Below, piece by piece: positions 21,113 through 30,250 of a stretch of 64,000 bases of DNA. The notes beneath the pieces are model-generated. The model searched no databases and was not told where the DNA came from. It worked only from the letters and a program-made list of their open reading frames with translations. Position 1 is the first letter of the stretch. Each line of letters begins with the position of its first letter. This stretch comes from Acanthosepion esculentum. Taxonomy: Eukaryota; Mollusca; Cephalopoda; Sepiida; Sepiidae. Location of the stretch: assembly GCA_964036315.1 (NCBI GenBank), contig OZ038485.1, positions 102,102,841 through 102,166,840 on the forward strand, read 5' to 3'. Position numbers and translations under genes: made by a program.

Positions 21113-21573
21113 GTCTAGAACAGTGGTTCCCAAACTTTTTTTGCATTTTTGGAATGAAGATTTTCTCGTGCCTCACCAAATTTTATGTGATAAAAAGTAC
21201 ATTTAAAAACAGAGAGAGGGTTAAAAAGGAGATAACCATGAATTCAAAGTCAGAAAATTATCACTGATAACTCTCTCCTCCAATTTGTGGACCCTAGTTA
21301 CTATATTCTTAACACTTGTTATAATACAAAACTATCACAATGATGAAATCGCTCAATAATTATTTATAACTATTTATACTGGGACTCATGCATGCAATTA
21401 CAAGTAATCCATAATAATATTTTAAATTTTGAAATCATTTATTTTTGGCATATAAATTTTTTTAAACTGTTTCTAAATCTTTGATTGTCCTTCAATCATT
21501 CCGCCTCACCTGCTATCCTCTTCTGCCGCACCTATGAGGCACGCTGCACCATTTGGGAACCACTGGTCTGGGA
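21113..21573. mobile_element. hAT MITE with 8-bp TSD
   Basis: 21,121-21,565 starts CAGTGGTTCCCAAACTTTTT and ends CATTTGGGAACCACTG, inverted repeats typical of hAT elements. The flanking 8-mers GTCTAGAA and GTCTGGGA match at 6 of 8, as hAT 8-bp duplications do after decay. It is 445 bp long with no transposase, so it depended on an autonomous relative. Confidence 0.9.
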
Positions 21574-22024
21574 CAACTATGAATTCCAAACCAAAGAGAA
21601 AAGCATGTGAAAGTACTCCTTTATCTTTCTAAAGAAATTATGACTGGTCACACATGATAAAGAAAAAGAAGACCTGGAAGTACATGATCATTTAAGTATG
21701 TCATTTTTTTTCTTCTAAGAGCAATTCCAAAACTATTTGGAAACCAGAACAGGCAACCAATTATGAAAGACTTGAACCAACGTCTTCAATTACTTTCAGA
21801 TATAATATCTTCCAGACACTCAATTCCAAATGATTTTTAAACTAATCTCTTATCAGAAAGTCTTGAATACATTCTTGATATTCTTCATTGGTAGTCATGA
21901 AGACATCTGATTTGCATTTGACTTATTAAATGAATCTGATGTTACTTATGCTGTATGTCATGCAAAATTTCTTAAGTACCGTTGTCAATGATTTGTCAAC
22001 AACACTTCATTTTATTTTTACTGC

Positions 22025-22125
22025 ACGTGTAGTAACAGTGAAATCCGAAAGTGCAGTGGGTTAGCCAAAGATGCATTCCAGAAGCTAAGCAAAGTACTAA
22101 AACCAGGTGTTGGCTATTACCTTGT
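22025..22125 (+). pseudogene. LINE-A fragment
   Basis: Equivalent of 'KSEIRRCIGLAKDAFQKLSK' in broken frame (AGATGCATTCCAGAAGCTAA). It is a short duplicate of the segment that recurs at 22,370-22,440. Confidence 0.6.
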
Positions 22126-22214
22126 CATTTGCCATGCACCCTTGGATTCATTTTCCCCATGTTCATTAGAGGTTTCTAGTCTGAATTTTGCAAAACATTT
22201 GAATATCTGAAAGA

Positions 22215-22905
22215 AAGGATTAAACATCAATTGCAAGAAGACGGAATGCATGGTTGTTAGCGAAAGGCTGAGCCTCAAATGCAAATTACAAATTGGAGAA
22301 GCCAAGATCAAGCAAGTACAAAAATTTAAATATCTGGGAAGTGTTTTAACAGAGGATGGAAAGTGTGACACTGAAATCCAAAGGCGTATTGGGATAGCAA
22401 AAGATGCCTTACAAAAGCTAAGCAGAGTATTGAGAAACAGAAAAACTTCTTAGAAACAAAGAAAAGAGAACTGTTACATGATATCTGTCCTATATGACAG
22501 TGAATGCTGGATAGTCTCCAAAAAAATGAAGAAGAGACTTGAAGCTACAGAAATGTGGTTCTACAGAAGGATGCTGAGGATACCATAGACAATATGTGAT
22601 CAAGGACAAAGTTTTAGAGAAAATGAAAACAAAAAGGAGACATATTTAACATCAGGAAGAGACAGTTGGAATTTCTAGGGCACATAATGAGGAAGGAGGG
22701 TTTGGACAATCTGATACTCATAGGACAGATTGAAGGCAAGAGGGAGAGAGGAAAACAACGCATAACATATTTAGTGAGCTTGCGTAAATGGATGGCAGAA
22801 CAAGGAGAAATAACAAAAAGACAAAATTTATTAAGAGCTGGAAAAGAACAGGAAATTGTGGAGAGCCATGTCTGCCCATGTCTTGAGGGGACATAGCACA
22901 TAAAG
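22215..22905 (+). pseudogene. LINE-A C-terminal half, well preserved
   Basis: Three frames join to the LINE-A C-terminus: 'NCKKTECMVVSERLSLKCK', 'KFKYLGSVLTEDGKCDTEI', 'IAKDALQKLSRVLRNRK', then 'YDSECWIVSKKMKKRLEATE', 'MWFYRRMLRIP', 'LEFLGHIMRKEGLDNLILIG' equivalents, 'KRERGKQRITYLVSLRKWM' and 'VESHVCPCLEGT*' near 22,900. This part follows the RT palm and thumb. Frameshifts near 22,453 and 22,650 disable it. The RT YADD box is not present upstream. Confidence 0.85.
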
Positions 22906-23204
22906 AGGTATCAGTTGTAATATTGTAATAAATGAAGCATTATATATTTATGATTTCTTTCAAATTAATAAGCAGTTGGCTCACAACTCGAGATAATCAT
23001 TTCATATCTTAAGTAATCAATGTTTATAAGAAATGAAGAATAAACTTCTAATAGGATATGGGATGTGGAACTTGACTTTAACCTGAGGCCTGTTCATTGT
23101 TTCTGACCCATGATACTTAATAAAGATTGTGGAATAACATTCTCAGAGAGTTGAGGCAACTGCAATTAAGATGAAAGATATATTGATCAGAAATTTTTTA
23201 ATTT

Positions 23205-23480
23205 TTTTTTTAAAACCTGATTTTAAACATTTCACTCCAAGCATGGCAATAAAGCCACTAAGAAGCAAGGGGGTCACAGAGTGTGAGAGAAGGAGAAAAA
23301 CAAAGGTATTATTAAGGATCAATAAAAGAATAGGAATTAAGATAGAAGATAATAATTGACATTGCATTTAAATTTTTGAAGATCTATCTTGACTGGAAAG
23401 CAAGAAGATGAAAGAGAGAAACTGTTAGCATAGAACTTACATTTACATCTTAGCCATGTCAGTTGTAAAATGATGAGACC
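23205..23480 (-). pseudogene. LINE-B 3' end (minus)
   Basis: Minus strand: 'LQKFKCNVNYYLLSSILIPI', then 3' UTR text translating as 'VTPLLLSGFIAMLGVKC', with an A-rich tail complement (T9 near 23,201). Same family as 3,508 and 19,030. Confidence 0.75.
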
Positions 23481-23559
23481 TTGCTGCCGATCTAATAATA
23501 CACTTAAATTCACAAAGTCTGTACCAAAGAGGAAAGTAATATTTATTTTGAAAATACAA

Positions 23560-23785
23560 AAATGTGACACAAGGCCAAAAGTGGGGGTAGCAGAAGGTTG
23601 ATTTTCAATGTGTCTTATCTTAAAGTTAGCTAGCCACAATTACCAACCCAAACATACCACAGTATTCCTTACACCAAAACAACACATTCTTACTTACCAT
23701 TCTTACTACAGCCACCATAATACCTCATAGTCTCTGTCAAGTCTGGACTAGTTTTCATTTGTACAATTTGTCTACTGGGGTGGGG
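23560..23785 (-). repeat. repeat family G (minus copy)
   Basis: Reverse complement of the unit at 25,556-25,770: GACACAAGGCCAAAA, AGCTAGCCACAA, TATTCCTTACACCAAAACAA, TTCTTACTTACCATTCTTAC and ACTAGT. The class is unknown. Confidence 0.75.
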
Positions 23786-23902
23786 AATAAAAATAAGTTC
23801 TTTTAAAAAAAAGAGGTAAGTCTATCAAAACTATTACCAAGAAAATATTTATAGAAAAGCACAGACTACATTATAGCATTTTGTGTGTGTATATATAATA
23901 CA

Positions 23903-24111
23903 TACCATATATACTCCCACTGTGCTACTTTTGAAGATATAATTTTGAAGCTAATTTTAAGATGGTCACATCATACATGAGATATAAAATTAGTATATGT
24001 ACTGCTGGCCATGGCTAGGCCATTGACCAAACTATACATCCATTGACTGTAGTCAAATTAGCTTCAAAATTAGGTCTTCAGAGGTTGCATGATACAAGAG
24101 CATATATGGTA
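23903..24111. mobile_element. TA-flanked MITE with ~55-bp TIRs
   Basis: 23,905-24,109: CCATATATACTC...AATTTTGAAGCTAATTTT is the imperfect reverse complement of AAATTAGCTTCAAAATT...GAGCATATATGG. TA lies on both sides. It is 205 bp with no ORF, consistent with a non-autonomous Tc1/mariner-type or similar element. Inverted arms would fold into a long hairpin RNA. Confidence 0.8.
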
Positions 24112-25330
24112 TATTTCTTTATTATTGGTTAATATTAAACTCCATAAGTGACTTGTTATTCTTTTATGAGTTTTTATAGCAATCTGAACTATAATTTTTA
24201 AGTATTACTCTATTTACTTGCTTTAATTACAAGTGATATTTTATATGCCATTTTCAATCCCTTTTTTCTTTTCTCTTTTTATACAGGTAGATATCTTTTC
24301 ATCGTGAGTAGATGACACTTTTTATTTTATATTTACTTTAAAATGTCTGTTGTTTGTCATACGTTTTAATTTATGGTTTCATGTCATTCACTTTTGACAA
24401 ACCTGAGAAACCTGAGTGGATCTGAAAAATCATATTCACAGAAGCAAAGAATAAGAGTCTTGTTTGCTTTTCTGTCTAAAAAAAAAAAAAAAAATCAAAA
24501 AATTATCCTCTCTGTATAACGTCCTTTGTCCTTTTTCAAATGCATATTAATCCTTATTTTGATTTAGAGTATTTGATTCTAGAATCTTTCTTGCTTTTCA
24601 ATCAGATCAATGGCTTTACAGCAAATGATACGCAGATGCTTTCTATCTTCTGTTGTATTGAGCAAGTAAACAAACTCATGATGTCTGCCACGTTCTCATT
24701 ACTGGCTTCTCTTTGAGATTCAATTTGTTGTATTTCAATGTTTAAGAAAAAAGCCTTTATCAGACTTGCTTACTTTGTTATTCAGGTGTCTCAATTGAAT
24801 TCTTTGTTTGATGTTTAGCTTTTCTTTCTCATTTTAAGAACAGGTAAGATGCAAGTTGACGTTCAACTTGCATTCTACAACTGTTTTTGTAATTTTGTAA
24901 TTTTTTTTTTTATGTAAAGTTTTTTTTTATGAATGCATATCTATTTTTCCAAGACGAGCAATAGGCTCCTCTTTAAGATTGCCGATTGTACTTTTTATTT
25001 TATATTTGACTCTCTCTTCACAGTGGACAAGAGATAAGACCTAATTATTTAGAGTTAGATAGAAGTTTTGGCAACACAAAGAATAGTACCTTGTGCAACA
25101 AAAACGACGACACATGTAAACAGTACAAGGAAGAAAGTGTGTGAATGCTATGGGGTGTCCTAACAGATGTCACAGTCAGTTTCGTTTTAATTGAGAACAG
25201 GTCCTTTTCATTTTCTCCCCTCCCCCTCTTTCTCCTTCTTCCTCTTTCTCCCCTCTCCCACTTTCTTCCTGCCCTCTCTCTCTCTCTCAAAACTTATAAT
25301 AAAGTAAATCTTTCTTTGAGATGTTGAACA
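24112..25330. other. AT-rich stretch, no supported gene
   Basis: Poly(A) and poly(T) runs and a T/C-rich block at 25,200-25,290. The phrases CTTTACAGCAAATGATA and AAGTAAACAAACTCAT recur at about 30,655-30,715, so part of this (24,595-24,720) is a diverged dispersed repeat. Confidence 0.45.
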
Positions 25331-25800
25331 TTCACTTCTCTTGTTTGGATGTAGTAAGAAAGGTAAGTAAGAATGCGCTGTTGTGGTGTTAGGAATATTG
25401 TTGTATGTTTGGGTCAGTGTTTGTGGCTAGCTAAGTTTAAATTTAAGACAGAAGACCATCCTTTTCCCTATTTTGGCCTTGTGCCACATTTTCTGTAAAT
25501 AAGCAGAAATAAATATCACTCTTCGCTATGGTAATTAAATTGTTGTTTTGTTCCCTTCCCCCCACAGACAATGAATGGGGACTAGTTAGGACTTCATGGA
25601 GTTTCTGAGGCATTATGGTAGCTGAAGTAAGAATAGTAAGTAAGAATGCGTTGTTTTGGTGTAAGGAATATTGTTGTATGTTTGGATCAGTGTTTGTGGC
25701 TAGCTAAGTTTAACGTTAAGACAGAAGATAATCCCTTTTTTGGCCTTGTGCCACATTTTGCATTTTATTACAAATAAATATTTTCACTTCTCTTGTGTCA
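25331..25800 (+). repeat. repeat family G tandem duplication
   Basis: Two copies in direct orientation: 25,352-25,520 and 25,629-25,795, sharing AAGGAATATTGTTGTATGTT-like text, GTGTTTGTGGCTAGCTAAG and TTGGCCTTGTGCCACATTTT. CACTTCTCTTGT sits at both outer edges (25,331 and 25,785). The interval between the copies (25,556-25,630) matches the 5' part of the minus copy at 23.6 kb, so the second copy is the longer one. Confidence 0.8.
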
Positions 25801-25962
25801 TTCAGAAGTGATTGAAAATGTCTCTGATTGGTGGAAGAATGCTTTGGTTTTTAGGCATGAATAACTTATGATGCCAGTTTTCTCAGATTTGACAGTTTTT
25901 ATCATTTAGCACATTTTTAAAGATATTCACCAATTTAAAGGTAAAACATTAAAGATTACAAT

Positions 25963-26294
25963 GTAATTGTTATGGGAACTTACCCATAATAGTAATGGAC
26001 TATCCCGTACACCATAAATACTGCACCTCAAGAGGAAGCAGTAGTGTGTGTCAGTCAGTCAGTTGCAGTCTCGCGTCAGACGATTACTGTAAGACATTGG
26101 AATAGTGATTTTGGTCGAGACAACATAGTTCTCCCTAACCTAACCTGATTGTTATTACTAACACTTCTACTTCTTTTGTACATATTCTGTTTGTAATATA
26201 TCTGGGTTATTCCATACCTGTGTTCGAGTTATTCTTCATTGGTTCTACCTTGGACCATCGCCGTGGTACAAGGAACCTGGACCATAACAGTAAT
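25963..26294 (+). mobile_element. solo LTR, 5-bp TSD GTAAT
   Basis: 25,968-26,289 (322 bp) begins TGTTATGG and ends CCATAACA, an 8-bp terminal inverted repeat with TG...CA. GTAAT flanks it exactly on both sides (25,963-25,967; 26,290-26,294). A TATA-like CCATAAATACTGC lies at about 26,012, with CAGTCAGTCAG downstream. No internal retroelement sequence remains, so it is a solo LTR left by recombination. A 5-bp TSD fits Gypsy, BEL or Copia. Confidence 0.92.
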
Positions 26295-26403
26295 TATTAA
26301 CAATGATTCAGTCTGTTAGACTTTTGCATATTTATTTTCTGTATTCATATTCTTAAGAATCTTCTAATGCTAAAAAGAGTGGCATGCATTTTTCTTGTTC
26401 TAT

Positions 26404-26958
26404 ACAGGGTGCAATGGGTAAATTGTCACCATTTTACATTCTTAATTTTGCACATACATGTTTGTTTTTGATTTTGTTGGCGACACTGTATAGTAGGGTC
26501 AGGTAGGCATCATCTGTAAGAAAAAGAGCACCATGGCTCCATTCACTCCACCAAAAAATTCCCAAACTGCATGCTATATTGCTTGGTATTCACACTGGAA
26601 TCTCTAATACAAACATTTCAAAGTGTTTTGATATCAAGTTGGGGACAGTGCAGAGGATTCAGAAAGAGTTGAATGAGTCTAATGGTGATTACGAAGGTAT
26701 GGCAGCTTGAAAAACTCACTCTAATCATTCTGATAAGAACTCCCAAATCCCTCCAAGTCAATCAGGTCTATAGCCAGGGACACAGGAGTGCCTGAGTTTC
26801 TTATCAGGCAGGTAGTACATAAAGACATTCGGTATTTGTCATACAAGATGAGAAAGGGCCAATTCTTATCCCAATCTATGAAGATCAACAGGAAAGACCA
26901 CACAATAAATTTTTTAAACAAACAAGAGCATCCCCTCCAACTGAACATGCTTTAGTTT
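26404..26958 (+). pseudogene. Tc1/mariner-superfamily transposase, 5' part
   Basis: A TIR-like TACAGGGTGCAATGGG begins at about 26,404. A frame follows with 'LGIHTGISNTNISKCFD' (helix-turn-helix region) and, after a shift, 'NPSKSIRSIARDTGVPEFLI', 'RQVVHKDIRYLSYKMRKGQF' and 'KQEHPLQLNML*FF'. This is the N-terminal and linker region of an IS630/Tc1-type transposase. It is cut at 26,958 by a ~715-bp insertion and resumes at 27,674. Confidence 0.8.
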
Positions 26959-27673
26959 GCAGTGGATCTAAGAAGGTTGCGGGAATATTTAAGATTGTGC
27001 TGTAAATAAAATATGCAATATCCACAAACGATAAATTATAAGAAATGGCCAAATGGTAACGATATTCAATCACAGCAAAAAATACATGTTTGAAACAACA
27101 GATTAAATTTTATATACACAATTTACAATTTCTTTGTTTGTAATGATGTGTGCAAAGGTATATTTTAGAGAAAAAGTTCTTTGCTGTTTCAGAAATGTTC
27201 AATGTCTAAAAAGTTGTCTGCCTTTGATTAAAAGGCTGAATTTAACTTAGACTAAAGATTTTTCTATGAAAGATACTGAGTGAAAAAGTTTTGTGTAAAT
27301 TTTTCTAATTTCTCATAAAGGAAGTTTGCTTCTTTGGCAGCACATAATTTTGCGTGTATGAATCTCAAATGCGACAAATTCATTTGCTGTTTCTATTTAT
27401 AGTTTTTTAACAACAAAATTGGCTCCAACAAGGCTTGGTAGCTGTTGCAAATTTTTCTGAGAAATCCATTGGCGAATGTTATATTTTTAGTGAATAGGAT
27501 TTCTTGAAAGATTTTAATTAGGGATGAATTTGAGAGAGATTTTTTTATGTCGGTTGAGCCTATTTTTGCACAAATTTTGACTGTTTTGTTATGGAAATTT
27601 CTCAAAGCTTATTTTTATTTAACAACCAATGAAATTCAAGAAAATGTTTGAAATTGAAGTGAGGGTTACTAAA
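26959..27673. mobile_element. unidentified ~715-bp insertion in the Tc1 relic
   Basis: The transposase frame reads 'NML*F' up to 26,958 and continues 'FLDEKNFCQYK' from 27,674; AGTTT is present at both joints (26,954-26,958; 27,674-27,678), fitting a 5-bp target duplication. The insert begins GCAGTGGATC and ends GGGTTACTAAA, with no clear inverted ends. A 70-codon minus-strand ORF (27,393-27,605) is unrecognised. Confidence 0.55.
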
Positions 27674-27895
27674 AGTTTTTCTTAGATGAGAAAAATTTCT
27701 GCCAGTATAAGGTGGTGAACATAAAGAAAAACTGTTGTTTGGCTGTGTCCCCAAAAGATATACTGAGTGATGAAAATCAGTCAAAATCATGGTGTTTGGA
27801 GGGATCACTAGTGATGGTGATGTTATGTCTCCATTCATCAAGAGATTCTGAAGGCCTTGGTTGAAACCAATGACGAATTTATTGAATAAATTTAC
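27674..27895 (+). pseudogene. Tc1/mariner-superfamily transposase, 3' part
   Basis: Continues the transposase: 'FLDEKNFCQYKVVN' (first catalytic Asp in the DEKNF motif), 'CCLAVSPKDI', then frame-shifted 'MVFGGITSDGDVMSPFI'. The region with the remaining catalytic acids is not recognisable afterwards. A possible right TIR (CTCACCCTGCA, about 28,834-28,844) resembles the left one, which would place the end of the original element there. Confidence 0.75.
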
Positions 27896-29030
27896 TCTTT
27901 AGTATTTTATAGGATATAAATTCCTATATTTTATGGCCAATAAGTGAAGCAAAAACAAGAGATGCCTACAAATAAATCTTACTAAATTCAGTACAGACAA
28001 AAAAACTTTTTTACAATTCCATACAAACCTGACTCCAAAATTAAATAATTGGTTTCTGGAACCTGATTGGATAGGACAAGTCATGTGATGTGCTTTCTAT
28101 GATATCCATGCAGTTGAACTCCAAATGACCTGGAAATAGATGAGGGCTCAAGTTACTGAGTACATTCCTGCACAAAACTCGGATAGGATTCATGAGCCGG
28201 GCACAAGTTCTCAAATAGCAATAAAAATGCTTGTCAGTAATCAAATCCACAGCAACAGTCAGTGAAGGACAGTCAGCAAAAGAAATTCAGAAAGACACAC
28301 ATACTATGACAATGCATATGTCAGTGATGATTTTTCTATGTACAACGCCACAATGAAAGTAAGTCTTGTCTCCTCTGTCTTTGTTCATTGTGTTTTAAAA
28401 TTACTGCTATCGCACACAATCAGTCAGCAATCACACATTTCATTAGCATATTCTTCACACACACACACACATATTGGCATGCATAGCACTTCGAACTTTG
28501 CAGACTCACTAGCAACAAATTATTTTGAACTATTAGTCTTTTCATGGCCACAACAAAGAACATTGATTTTTAATATGTAAATACATGTATCTGACTGTAT
28601 CGATGTTACTGCCATATTTAGCTTGGTCTTCTTCCTTTTCTGCGAAGATCATTTCTTTGTGTTGTATAAAAAATTGTGTTGTATTTGTGGACACAACACT
28701 TGGATTTTATTTTTCCTCCTAAAATCCGAGGATGCTTTCAAGATATTTTTGTGTAATTTTGGTAAATATATCTATTAAAATGAGATGTCAGTTTTATTTT
28801 CATTTTTGCATAATTTAGACAACAATTTATCTATCTCACCCTGCATTTCCTTAAAATGTTTATGAACAAATTTGTCAGTCTGTATTTAAATCTTGGATCT
28901 GTTTGGACTTGGATGATCTTGTTGAGATAATGATTAGGATATTGCTTCTCGTTATGCATACATTTTCTGGTATAGCTGATCTTTAATAAACAATAATCTT
29001 TAACAATGTGCTCTCTTTATACAACTAGCG
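27896..29030. other. unassigned sequence between transposase relic and pyrimidine tract
   Basis: May include the decayed 3' half of the Tc1-type element up to about 28,844. A short (CA)n sits at 28,455-28,472. I see no supportable gene. Confidence 0.4.
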
Positions 29031-29033
29031 TTT

Positions 29034-29302
29034 CTTTTTTTTCTTTTTTCTTTTTTCTTTTTTCTTTTTTTCTTTTTTCTTTTTTCTTTTTTCCTCTTTC
29101 TTTTTTCTCTTTTTGTTTTTTCTCTTTGTTTTTTCTTTTTTTGTTTTTTCTTTTGTTTTTTGTTTTTTTTTCTTTTTTCTTTTTTCTTTTTTTCTTTTTT
29201 TCTTTTTTCTCTTTCTTTATTCTTTTTTTCTTTTTTCTCTTTTTTCTTTTTTTGATTTTTTTCTTTTTTTCTTTTTTCTTTTTTTTCTTTTTTTTCTTTT
29301 TG
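29034..29302. repeat. (TTTTTC)n pyrimidine tract
   Basis: About 270 bp of T runs punctuated by C, with G intrusions near 29,115-29,165. It directly abuts the 3' terminus of a minus-strand LINE-B copy, so on that strand it is an A-rich (GAAAAA)n tail. Frames through it give only Phe/Ser or Lys/Glu low-complexity strings and are not genes. Confidence 0.9.
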
Positions 29303-29570
29303 AAGCATTTCACTTCAAGCAAGGTGGGAGTGCTACTAGCACAAGAGGTTACAGAGAGGGAGAGCAAGAGTAAAGAGGTATATTTGAGGAAGGGATAAAG
29401 AGAAGGATGGGGAACTAGATCAAGGCTTCAGAAGATGTCAATTGACATTACATTTGAATATTTGAAGATTGTAGCTATCAGGGAAGCAAGTAAGAGGAAG
29501 GGAGTTCAACAGATGGGAAGTGTGAGATAAGAAACTGTTGGAGTAGAAGAGAGCATAGAGAACGGCTTTG
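29303..29570 (-). pseudogene. LINE-B 3' end (minus), tail expanded
   Basis: The + strand reads CATTTCACTTCAAGCAAGGT (complement of the family 3' signature), then the UTR and the C-terminal coding region up to GGGAGTTCAACAGATGGGAA. It is the same relation as at 55,540 and 34,104. Its poly(A) tail is the pyrimidine tract to the left. Confidence 0.8.
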
Positions 29571-29584
29571 GGACATTTGTTTTC

Positions 29585-29650
29585 ACTTTACCTTATTAGG
29601 AAAGGCATGAATCCACTTTTACCTTCATCTGTAGGTAAATAATAGAGTAG
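29585..29650 (+). repeat. SINE-D internal fragment
   Basis: GGAAAGGCATGAATCCACTT and GTAGGTAAATAATAGAGTAG match the body of SINE-D (GGGAAAGGTATGAATC; GGGTAAATAGCAGA). Head and tail are missing. Confidence 0.5.
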
Positions 29651-29799
29651 TTGCAATCTTTCTTAACTTTATAAGGTAAACTATTGTGGTCAACAATCTA
29701 GAACCTGTCCTGTAAAAATTCATATGCTATTGAAACTGCAGCAACGTGAATTTGGTTGCAACCAAGAGGACTGAAGGAATAAACAAAAAACAAAAGTGA

Positions 29800-30140
29800 A
29801 TGCTGAACAATCTCCTCACATGTGAAGAGGAGACTGGAGGCAAATAGATCTGTTTTATGGAAAAGTTTTATGGAAAATAGAAACAAAAAAGACACTTATA
29901 CTTAGAATCAGAAAGAGACAGCTGAAATTTCTTGGACACACGAGGAAGACTTAGAGAATTTGACACTCACAGGGCATATCAAAGGACAGGGGAAGTCAGC
30001 AGGCCACCTAACCGAAAAGTTTGTATGGATGGATGGCTGAATGATTTGTAGGAGGCTTATCAAAAGAAGAGATTTTGCTGAGGACTACACGGAATAGTAG
30101 GTCGTGGAGATCTATGATTACCTACATCCTGAAAGGATAC
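29800..30140 (+). pseudogene. LINE-A 3' end fragment
   Basis: 'WTISSHVKRRLEAN' equivalent near 29,808, then 'LILRIRKRQLKFLGHTRKT' (29,900-29,960), and 'SWRSMITYILKGYSR*' near 30,100-30,140. Several frameshifts. It includes the C-terminal end and stop. Confidence 0.75.
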
Positions 30141-30164
30141 AGCAGATAGTAGTAGTAGCAATAA

Positions 30165-30250
30165 TATAATCTTTCACTCTCAGTAACCCCTTGTGTCTTA
30201 GTGGTTTTCTCACCTTGCTTCAAGTGAAATGATCAAAAATTAAAAAATAA
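30165..30250 (+). repeat. LINE-B 3' UTR remnant
   Basis: AGTAACCCCTTGTGTCTTAG, TTCTCACCTTGCTTCAAGTG and AAATGATCAAAAATTAAAAA: the family's 3' terminus with A-rich tail only. Confidence 0.65.

Noticed and set aside
25045..25290. Arg/Glu-rich minus-strand frame
   Set aside because: Arises from a pyrimidine-rich stretch; no start context, splice sites or homology recognised.
26959..27673. hAT element in the Tc1 relic because of the GCAGTGG start
   Set aside because: The other end does not mirror it and the joint duplication is 5 bp, not 8 bp.
29000..29398. Long Phe/Ser- and Lys/Glu-rich open frames
   Set aside because: They are translations of the (TTTTTC)n tract and its complement; low complexity with no flanking gene signals.
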